Below the pieces are notes generated by a model that saw nothing but the letters and a program-made list of their open reading frames with translations, searched no databases and had not been told where the DNA came from. The translations under genes and the position numbers were made by a program. From Pelargonium nanum (Eukaryota; Streptophyta; Magnoliopsida; Geraniales; Geraniaceae): a stretch of 21,205 nt of DNA. Positions 1 to 9,200 of the stretch are shown here, piece after piece. The stretch spans positions 1 through 21,205 of the forward strand of contig JAYMTF010001807.1 of NCBI GenBank assembly GCA_036897485.1, in the 5' to 3' direction. The stretch's first letter is position 1. Each line of letters starts with the position of its first letter.

Positions 1-188
1 ATTATTGTAAGCATTTTTATTGGATTAGATAACAAAGTGGACAAGTGTCATATGCAATCATTGCATTATGTGCATCATATATATTACATGGTTAATAGAT
101 ATTACACTCACACAATGGATAATATGAGTGTAATGCACAAATTTTAATGCTATTACACTCCTATTAATCTCTATTGGAGATGCCCTTA
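1..188. mobile_element. Right end of a PIF/Harbinger (Tourist-like) MITE, left end outside window
   Basis: The stretch is AT-rich and ends at 174-185 with TTGGAGATGCCC, the reverse complement of the GGGCATCTCCAA-type terminus known from Harbinger/Tourist MITEs of dicots. TTA follows at 186-188, which fits the three-base TTA/TAA target duplication of this superfamily. Inside, ATTACACTCA (101-110) and TGAGTGTAAT (125-134) form a perfect 10-bp inverted repeat, and ATTACACTC recurs at 152-160. The other terminus and its TTA are not in the window, so the assignment rests on one end. No transposase is visible. Confidence 0.5.
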
Positions 189-1378
189 TATGATTTTCTT
201 CCAGATATTTCACCTACAGCAAACTATATTTTCAAAATGAGATGTTTCATGGTGAATGGTCACTACTTGAAGATGATAAAACCAATACAATTTAAAATTA
301 TTGTATATTTGAACGTCAAAATTGTAAACCAACATTTATTCTTAAAAACGAGACTTGACTGATCGACGCGGAAGGAAAAGATGATGTGAAGATCGGCAAC
401 CGACTACAACATGTTTGGTGGATAAATTTATATAAAAAATAGAAAGTTCAATGATCGATACTATTGAAATCCCTAATTGAAGATATCAGTCTAATGAGTC
501 TGAAACTATTTAACTCTTAAAAATATATTTTGACAATTCAACTTGTGACGTAGCAACTCGATGACGAAGTGACAATCCAACAAGAAAACTTATAATGAGT
601 GTATGATGGTAACTTAGAGTGGTCGGTTGGTTGGGCTAGACTAAGAAAATAATAATGGCTAAAACATGTTATACAATAGGTAGCGACTAGAACCAAAATA
701 AAACTAGAGAAAACAAAAACATTTATAGTGTTCTTTTACAATGAAAAGTACTATTGTATGATTTGATAAAAGAAATACTTGAAGTGAGAGTCAATGTGCT
801 ACTAACACAGTGTCATTTTGAACTGACAATTTAATTTGAATTCACTCATTTTACATTAAAAATTCACATTTCATCCGATTTAATAATAATAAAAAATAAT
901 CTTATTGAACACCTTTTGAATTGGATTACTCTTTTTTCTCATTTCAACCCAAATCCAAAAAAAGTTCAATTCGAAATCTAAATTGTTACCTCTACTGTCA
1001 TCGAGTGTTTGACTAACAGACGGAATCATTGAGCCATTGAGGTGTGGGGAAAATAGTTTCTACAACATTTGAGCCTTGAGAAAAAAAAAATTAAGCTTCT
1101 GCCGTGGGATTCATGTATTGAGGAACAACCGAACAAGTGCTCTTAGGCTCTATAAATAACTAAAAGGGCATAGATATTATAATTAATTTTGAACAGACAG
1201 AGTAAAAGCCTTAAGACAATCAAAATAATGTAAACTCAAGTTTCTTGATTCCTATGAATGTAAAGTTGGAGTAGGATCTTGTTACACAGACATAGACACA
1301 TAGTAGTTAGAAACAAAGCCAACCAAACAGGAAAAACACAGAAAGTATCATATGTGGGATCAAACCCATGACAAAATT
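189..1378. other. AT-rich intergenic DNA, including the thymidylate kinase 3' UTR at its right end
   Basis: No convincing coding exon is present; open frames are short and have no family resemblance. The right-hand part, perhaps 1150-1378, should be the minus-strand 3' UTR of thymidylate kinase. No clean polyadenylation signal stands out, because the only AATAAA on that strand (1378-1383) overlaps the stop codon. Confidence 0.6.
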
Positions 1379-3637
1379 TTATTTTGACCAGAGGTTTGTA
1401 AGAGGTTTCCCATTTTGGCATGTCATGATACAATCTAATGTCATCTCCTGCAGCTGTTTCTCAATATCTTCTACAGGTAAGCAGCCATCTACAATCTGCA
1501 ACCAAGCAAGCAATCTCATGGGGTCAATAACCCATAACAGTGATTAGGCAGTTCAGATGTTAGTCACACAAAGGTGTAAATTTAAAAAGACAATAAAACA
1601 TGAAGTGGACAAATAAACTAGTGACAAATCATCTGATAGCAAGTGTCAACAGCTGCTAATGTAGATTCAAGCATTTCGAAAATAAAACGAACCTGAGATT
1701 GTAATGGTCATAAATCAATTGACAACTTAACTCTAGCTATCTTACCATTTAAAAAAAACCACTGGACTATTCTTTTCCAATTTCAGCTATGATAAAAGCA
1801 AATGTGTATTTCGAAGATATGCATCAGATATATGAAAAAGTTATAAAACTGAGCTCAGAAATGCTATACCATAGCCTCCTAATAAGGTAGCAATGTAGCA
1901 TACTATCCATCTTCTGAACTTTCAAGTAATGCCTCATAAAACAGAATGTTACCTTCCAGGAGGGATCGCGGAGGAGCTGATAAAGTTGGGCAACTTTTTT
2001 CTGAAACTCAAGCTGCTCATATCTCTCACCACCATAGCCTCCCCTTTCTGCAGCTTTCTGATATATACGGTTATTTGTTAGTTCAACAATGCAATTTGAT
2101 CCAGCCCTAGTCAGTTAGCTGATTCTTTAAGGTATATAATGTTATCAAAAGGTCCATATTCTAGTTAACACTTAACAGCAGTATGAGTTGATAATACAAT
2201 AGCACTATATTTTGCTAATGTATGCTCCTTGGTAACTCCAAACATACAAATTTCACAATCTATTTTCTTGACATTTACTTACACTTACAATCACATGCAA
2301 ATGCAAGATCATTGTACCAACTTTTTTACAATGATGGGAGGCAATGAGCTCATCTGCGTCAGAAAAAATATGCTGAAGTATAACTCTCAGGCAGATATGT
2401 TTTCTTGCCTTGATAATAGTTTAAGATAGGAAGTAAAGTGCAAACTGAAAAATAATAACATAGAGAAGTGTTTGACCTTCTCCTACTTCTTAACAAACGA
2501 TACTACGATAGCAACAGATTACCTCTGGTGATATGTCAAGGTACACTATCATATCTGGAGCCAGCAACCCAATTTCTGGTGCCTGCAAAAGACTTCAACA
2601 CCTTAACAATTGAAGAAAATGCAACTTATTCTAAACGAGTTTTTCTTCTTTGAGCATGTCTTTACCTTACACCACTCAAAATCAAGTCCTTTGGCAGATG
2701 AAAAGGCCACCCCAGAATAAGAATAACGGTCTACAATGAGCGTTGTTCCAGCTTTTAGTTTAGTTTCCATCAGTGACCTGCAAAGATACTATAATTAAGC
2801 ACTAATGTCACCATCGTCAAAGTGTAGCATTCGTACTACAAAGAGCCATTCCATCAATCAATGCAATAAAACTCAAAATCACTTTCTACAACACATAATG
2901 GTGAAGAAGACCTGATATTTAAAAATCTGAAACCCACACTTTATAATTATTTTCAGGTTACAAAGGCCTGTCAAATCTGCCCTATACAAAAACCACCCTT
3001 GTATCAACACTTCCTATTAAAACTATATCGCCAAACATAGTATCTAGTATGTTAGTAGTTATTTGGATTTTCAACTATGCAATATACAGCTGGAAGCAGA
3101 TAAACCAAATACTCTATATCATATCACAAACTTCTGCTATTGTGACAAGTTTCTTCTTCTTGTTATTGATTTTCCTTGTTATGCATGTACAATTTATCAA
3201 ACAAAAAATGGTTAAATATGTAGATAAATGCCTAACTTTCAACTTATACATAACTGCTCAAACATAGATACACTATTGTTTCGCTGTTACTCCTACACGA
3301 GGAAAACAGTTTGTATATAATTGAACTTGGCCAATTCAACATTTTGCATAGGAAACGAAATGAACCTCTTCTCCCAACGGTTTGCACTAAACAGTAGATG
3401 AATTGTATGATCATCCAGCTGCGATTGATTGGAAAGATAAGAAGATATCATTTGCCCAACACTCGTATTTCTGTCTGGAAATCGCCATAATTCGGCTGAA
3501 AGCCCCAGCCCCTTCAAGCTTGACAATAGTTTACTACACTGTGAAGTTTTCCCACTGCGATCCAAGCCCTCTAGAACAATTAAGGCACCTCTGGACTCAT
3601 CGTCAGATCCTTGTGGGTTACTGTTATTGCTTTCCAT
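1379..3637 (-). CDS. TMPK: Thymidylate kinase (dTMP kinase), five coding exons
   Basis: Phosphorylates dTMP to dTDP with ATP, the step joining de novo and salvage routes to dTTP. Exons (minus): 3637-3366, 2777-2666, 2582-2523, 2057-1953, 1495-1379, all with GT/AG borders and kept frame, giving 221 residues. Visible motifs are the P-loop GLDRSGKT (24-31), FPDR of the dTMP site (53-56), VDRYSYSG (106-113) and the Arg-rich lid [11 protein letters not shown] (about 152-162). The protein ends in PLTNLWSK, like other plant enzymes. The P-loop reads GKTSQ where I remember GKSTQ in Arabidopsis, a conservative swap. ATG 3637 is the first in-frame Met once the leader exon (to 4651) is spliced to 3710, since that leader has an in-frame TAG. 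The frame stays open for 24 codons upstream within the exon, suggesting a longer, organelle-targeted isoform. The Arabidopsis homologue is ZEUS1. Identity is very secure; exon ends are inferred. Confidence 0.95.
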
Positions 3638-4790
3638 CCGAATCTGTCTAGCAGTCAACTTGTAGGAAGGATTGAAAGAAAGATAAGCTGATCTTCGAGT
3701 TGCTAAAGCTCTGAAATTATAAAGAAAACAAAAATTCTATCATAGATATAGACAATTGTATATTTAAATGTATGGTTTTAGTTCAACTGCACTTAAAGTG
3801 AGCCTAATACCATTAGACCAGTGGATTTGGTTAATTCCTCAGTTCACGCTGAAGATTAAAACAACATGAAAATGCATTTTAGAATCAATTTGGTCTATAG
3901 TGCCTACTATCTACCATTTTAGAATATGAAGTTCATGCAGAATACGAACTAACTTTTCTTTTTTTGCAAAAAGGTTGGTGAAAAGAATCTTACAAAGTCT
4001 TAGAAACTGTGAAATAGCAGGCATGTGTCATGTCACTCCCAAATCTAGAAACTGCAATCAATATAAGGGCAAATCAATTGATTTCAAATCCAACCCATTG
4101 GTAATCTATTCAAACATAGCTCCATTATTGCATTTTCCTCCAACAAAATATGGAATTCATACATTTAACATAATTGTTAGTACTTTTGTTGAGTACCGGT
4201 CCCTTTTATCATACTGACATCTAAATTGGCATTCTGTTTTCTTTTTGAATGAGCAAAATACAAAATAATCTAACTATGTGACAAAGATTTTAAAATAACC
4301 ATTTAGTATGCATTTTGCTCCAAATTGCTCACCAGTTTAGATATCGCCATGACGGACGGGACCAATGTGAAACAAAAGTGGATACTAACAAAACAAAATT
4401 GGAACAAAAAACAAACTAAACCTTTGGCACAAATGCACATTAGACTGCAATTTTGCAACATTCTCCATTTGTCAATGGTGATTATAGCAAAAATGGAAGT
4501 TTCAACCATAGGAGCCATGTTTAATCGCAACAGAAACACATATTTCAAAGAAATAGCTGACCGAGACTTCAATCGAACAACTCCATCAACGACCATTTGT
4601 AAATTTAGCAGAGAAACGCTTGAACTGAACTGAGAAACAGTAAACGATACCTGAGCTAAGCAAAGAAAAACAGTGGATTTGCAGAGAAATCGGCGGATTC
4701 TTGGCCTGAACCGCCTTCTCTCTCGCCGCCGATCTGGTTTGGATCGAGTTGGAGAGATTCTGAAAATGGCGGGAAAAAAGTGATGGAGGG
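3638..4790 (-). other. Thymidylate kinase 5' leader: non-coding exon, 940-nt intron and open N-terminal extension
   Basis: The leader exon is about 4790-4651 and contains no ATG. It ends at a donor read as CTCAG|GTATCG. The intron runs 4650-3711 and ends TAATTTCAG. The following exon starts at 3710 and reads 24 open codons before ATG 3637. They begin ALATRRSAYLSF and contain five basic and no acidic residues, which resembles a mitochondrial transit peptide. A second candidate donor at 4561-4560 (CG|GTCAGC) would retain an ATG at 4596-4594 and join this frame without a stop. Transcription start is an estimate. Confidence 0.6.
4768..4776 (-). promoter_or_regulatory. E2F-type site TTTCCCGCC
   Basis: On the minus strand this reads TTTCCCGCC, a full match to the plant E2F consensus (TTTSSCGC-like), near the inferred thymidylate kinase start. 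DNA-precursor genes are often S-phase E2F targets, so the placement makes sense. Binding is inferred. Confidence 0.6.
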
Positions 4791-4793
4791 TTT
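4787..4793 (-). promoter_or_regulatory. Telo-box AAACCCT
   Basis: AAACCCT on the minus strand, next to the E2F-type site and upstream of the thymidylate kinase leader. Telo-boxes paired with site II motifs are a known arrangement in plant genes expressed in dividing cells. A second AGGGTTT lies at 5458-5464 in the bromodomain-gene leader. Confidence 0.5.
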
Positions 4794-4843
4794 ATGAGTA
4801 CTCCTAATTATTTGCAATCAAGGACTAGAGAATGGCTGAATTG

Positions 4844-4940
4844 TGGGCTTTGACCCAAACATTTGGTCCAATTTATTGGGCCGAAGCTAGCAGGCCTAGT
4901 TCGCGTTATTGGGCTTAAACAGAAAGGCCCAATAAGCCCA
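4844..4940. promoter_or_regulatory. Cluster of five site II (TGGGCY) motifs in a divergent promoter
   Basis: TGGGCY occurs on the plus strand at 4844-4849, 4877-4882 and 4910-4915, and on the minus strand at 4926-4931 and 4935-4940. Site II elements are bound by TCP-type factors and are typical of TATA-less plant housekeeping promoters. The cluster lies between the thymidylate kinase leader and the bromodomain-gene leader, about 50-300 bp from each likely start, so it probably serves both. I see no TATA box close by on either side. Confidence 0.65.
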
Positions 4941-5149
4941 CAGTTTATTTATCGTTGCCGCGTTAAATCTCCCCATATCTGGTAGCTTCTGAGATTTAAT
5001 GAAATCTCATTATTCACATTCACGACACGACAGTTGACAACTACGCTAAATTGATTAACAACTCGTTATCTCCAATCACATCCGACCTTCACGATCTTAC
5101 CTCAAAGCCGGTGACGCTATCAGTTCTCTTTGGAACATCATTCTGTTAA

Positions 5150-6275
5150 TTAAGCTAATCGAAATCGCAAATACACTGGACTAAGTAACCTCGAGGCATC
5201 CTGTCCGCCGAATCCAGATCCGACGGCTGGCGTGGAAGCTACACAGCAACCATAGGATTGGAGAGGACGGAGAATCAACGGCGGAGATCGCTCGAACAGC
5301 GTTGAAAAAAAGGGAGGCAAGAGACTGTTCCTCAAGTAGAGGCTTGACGAAGCCGAAGTCTCTCACTTCACTTTCGCTCTTCGATTTGGAAGATTCAAGG
5401 CCAAGGCTCGTAGTCGTAGCAGTGGAGCTCCAGCGAAGAATATGATCTCTGGTTTCTAGGGTTTTTAGCTATCGAAGACAGCTTCTCGCTTGCTTCTAGT
5501 ATCTTGTTTAGGGCTTTGCTTTGCTTTTTCATTTTATTGTTCCTCTTCGTTTTGCCTCCGTTTTTTGTATTCTAGGGTTGGGTGTTTTGGTGGTGGTGTT
5601 GAAATTAAGAAATTCTGGTGCTTCAATTGTTGTTTACTTGGTGTTTGGAGTGCTTGGGGGCTTGGAATTTTGCTGCTTCAGTTCCAAGGTGAGGTGAGCT
5701 CTTGAATCTGTGAGCGGCTGAGCAACGAACGGTAATTGCTGGGGATTTCGGTGTTTTCTTGATTTTCATTTCATTTTTTCCCTCTATGTGCTTTTCTTCT
5801 TTCATTCTCAACAAATCTGAGTCCGAGGGTTAGGTTTTACAGTTTGCAGTGAGTTTTTTGTTTTGTTTTCTTTGTTCTTGAAAATTCTTCCAGTTCAAAC
5901 TTCTTTTGAGGGTGGATTCTTACTTTGGGAACTTCATGGGGTTGGAGAGTAAGTGTGTGAATCGAATCTTTATGATGGGAATAATTTTGTTAAAAAATTG
6001 TTTGTAATTTTATTTAATTGGCATGAATATCAAATTTAGGTATTTGGGTTTGATGGTATGTGTGTTAACGTGCATGTTTTGCTACTTGGTGAAGTTTTTA
6101 ATCATACTGCGTAATTGTAGAAGGAAGTTCATATTTTGGGCGGATGGATGAGGGGATGATGTTTTCTCCAATGATTGATATATGCAGAGGTGGCTGATTG
6201 AACCTAAGGTTTCAACATTTTATTTGCTGAGTGGGTTAAGGAACTAAAGAGAAGTGGTTATAGTAAGCTCTGGCT
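5150..6275 (+). other. 5' leader of the GTE bromodomain gene with a predicted 5'-UTR intron
   Basis: The 1.1 kb before the bromodomain start has no long in-frame coding potential and is pyrimidine/T-rich from 5490 on. A good donor AAG|GTGAGG (intron from 5689) and acceptor ATATGCAG|AGG (intron end 6187) define a likely leader intron of about 0.5 kb, although other donors such as 5731 are possible. AGGGTTT at 5458-5464 is a common plant leader motif. An in-frame TAA just before ATG 6276 blocks an N-terminal extension. The 5' end at 5150 is approximate. Confidence 0.5.
5442..5459 (+). promoter_or_regulatory. Five-codon upstream ORF in the GTE leader
   Basis: The first ATG in the predicted leader opens a five-codon frame (MISGF) closed by TAG, upstream of the likely leader intron. 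If the intron 5689-6187 is removed, it is the only upstream ATG before the main start. A minor effect on translation is possible but unproven. Confidence 0.4.
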
Positions 6276-9200
6276 ATGTTGATGGCAAAGAATGACAGAT
6301 TTTCTGGAAAGCATTATCGTAATGCACTTGAGACCGCCGGTGAATCAGAAGGGTCTGGTAGTTCAGGAAGACTTGACATGGAGATTGCTGCCTCGGAGGA
6401 TACGAGTACCTTGTTGAGGAAATGCATCTATTTGAATGCAAATAAGCGCAACAGCTCGGGTGTACCGATACAAGTCCTTCCCTTGTCAAACATGCTTCCA
6501 TCGCAAAGAAAACAATTGTTAAAAGAGTTGAGGTTCGAACTTCAGCGGATACGAGCCCTTCAGAAGAAAGTTGAGTCACAGAGGATGAGTGGTGTTGCTG
6601 TGCCATCTTCTAGTGATATACTTAGTTGTAGCATGGGATCTTCTAGAGAAAATATTCGAAAATCAACTGGGCAAGTTAAGAAAGAAACACCTCAAAGCAT
6701 CAAGGCGCGTGGATGGAATCGAGGTACTTCAGGCAGGTTTGAGTGTGCTCAACAGGTATCTGTGCCTAACACTGCAAATGCTATCATAATGAAGCAGTGC
6801 GATACACTGCTAAAACGATTAATGTCACATCAATATGGTTGGGTCTTTAATGCCCCAGTTGATGTAGAGAAGTTAAAAATTCCGGATTACCTCATTGTTA
6901 TTAAGCATCCAATGGATTTGGGAACAATCAAAGAGAAGATAGCTGCAGGTGCATACTCAAGCCCCTTGGAATTTCTTGCTGATGTGAGGCTCACTTTCAA
7001 CAATGCGATGACCTACAACCCACCCGGAAATGACGTATACATCATGGCCGATACTTTGAGTAAATTTTTCGAAATTAGGTGGAAATCTATTGAGAAGAAA
7101 CTACAAGGGCCTGATGTGCTACGTTTACCTGCTAAATCAGGCCCTCAAGAAGAACTGGAAAATACAAAGTCAATGCCTTCCTCTAAAAAGAGAAAGATCA
7201 CTGCTGTGCACCATGAAGTTAAACCTGAGCCTGTTAAGCGAGTGATGACAGATGAAGAGAAGCTTATTTTGGGTACAGAGTTGCAGCCTTTACTCAGTGA
7301 AATGCCTGAACGTATCATAGATTTTTTGAAGGAACACTGTTCCAGTGGAGGGGAATCTGGAGAAGATGAGATTGAAATTGATATTAATGAGCTTAGTGAT
7401 GATACCTTGTTCACATTGCGGAAACTTGTAGATGATTATTTGCAAGAGAAGCAAAAAGGCCATGGAAAAGCTGAACCTTGTGAAATAGAGGTACTATTCA
7501 AAATTATAGAAGAAAATGAAGCTGAAAGGAATACTATATAATTAAATCAAAGATTCTGAATGTATTTCTGATGAGTTATTTATTGCTGTGTTCTTTATTG
7601 CAGCTGTTGCATGAATCTGGCCTTAGCAATTCATCCATGCAACCTTGCAAAGGTGTTTTTTTTATTATAAATTTTTTTTGAATTTTTTTAATTCCACTCG
7701 ACTCTACTTCATAAATCACATATATCAATTTTTTTTTTAACTCGCCTGTTTCTTATATGTATGTAATTGTAGGTGATGATCCTGTTGATGAGGATGTTGA
7801 TATTGGTGGAAATGAGCCTCCTGTTTCAAGCTACCCTCCCATAGAGATAGAAAAGGATGTTGGACCGAGAAGCAGTAAATGTTTCAGTCCACTTAATTCT
7901 AGTGGTATTTTGATTTTTATTATGCACTTTTATATGCTTAGAGTTCCTTTATATGATATTCTTTTCCATATTTTTGTTCCATGTTTCTACTTCATCTTTT
8001 TTGATATAGAATTCTAGTAGGTAATATTTATGTTTCTTTTGAGAACTATTTGCTCTCTCCGTTCCAAAACGAGCATCTCAATTTCCATTTTGAGAAAATT
8101 AGATAGAAGTTACTTAGTGTTGTACATTTCTTCTTGTAACCCTATGAACATGTGTTGTAAAAATTTGAAGGGATACTGACTATCTTATTATAGGAATATT
8201 ATTGGTATATTGTACATAACTAACCTCTTAGAAAGGAAGGAGGACTCTCATTTTGAGACAAAAATGCAAGATAAATAGAACAATCATAGGGAATAACTTG
8301 TTTCCTAAACTTTCTGAAGAGGGTAGCATTCTATGGTCTGTTAGAACTTATAATGTAAATTTCGAACTCTATGAAGTATGACAATACTTTGTAGCGAGTT
8401 TTTGGATTTTGTGAGCTTTTAAGGAATAACAAAGGTTCTGGGAAAAAGCAAATTCTTGTTAATAGCTGGAGAATGATATGGACTCACTTTTCTAAGCTTG
8501 TTGGCGGCACACTTGTGTCAATAGAATGTTTTTTCTTTCTTTGAAGCTTAAGAAGAGACATTTAAAAAGCCACAACTATGTTTTGGCATATTTAGTATTT
8601 TTGGTCTTGAAAATTTATTACATTAGTAAAATTTGATTTGCAAATTTTCATATGTCTAAGATTGTTGTACTTTCTTTGGAATAAGTCTGGATACTCGTGC
8701 AGTTTTTGCTATTTTACCCTTTCATTACTTGTCATTTGCGATTGTTTAACTGTTTCTTGCTTTGGATATGCAGGTTCGAGTAGTTCCGAAAGTGAAACTG
8801 ATAATGCTAAAGTATCTAGTCCAGTGAAGTCAAAGGTACATAATTTAGAATCATAGTTGTTGATGGGCTATCAGGCTCCTTCCTCGAGTATTATCTTTAA
8901 AAGCATTTTTTCCTGGCATTCAACTTACTTCTTTTCTTGATTTGGTAATAGGAAACATTAGATTCTGGAGCTCAATTAGACGAAAAGATCTGCAATCCTA
9001 TTGATAGAGACCATCGTAAGTGTTTTGACATAATCATATTCTTTGACATATTTTGTTCACTTGAAATTTTAGAAAGGCTGATTTTATAATCTCGTTCTAA
9101 AAAAATAGAAAATATAACGTGTTCTCTTAAGTTCTAAGAACTCTAGCGGGTTACTACATGGCCTTGTCACATTTTCATAGTTCTGATAGAAGGCCATTTT

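Noticed and set aside
1378-1383. AATAAA overlapping the thymidylate kinase stop codon
   Set aside because: Too close to the coding end to serve as the normal polyadenylation signal; likely chance in TCAAAATAAAA.
4303-4633. Overlapping 97- and 102-codon frames on both strands in the thymidylate kinase leader intron
   Set aside because: No resemblance to any family. Only the first 35 nt of the minus-strand frame (4596-4562) may matter, as an alternative leader segment.
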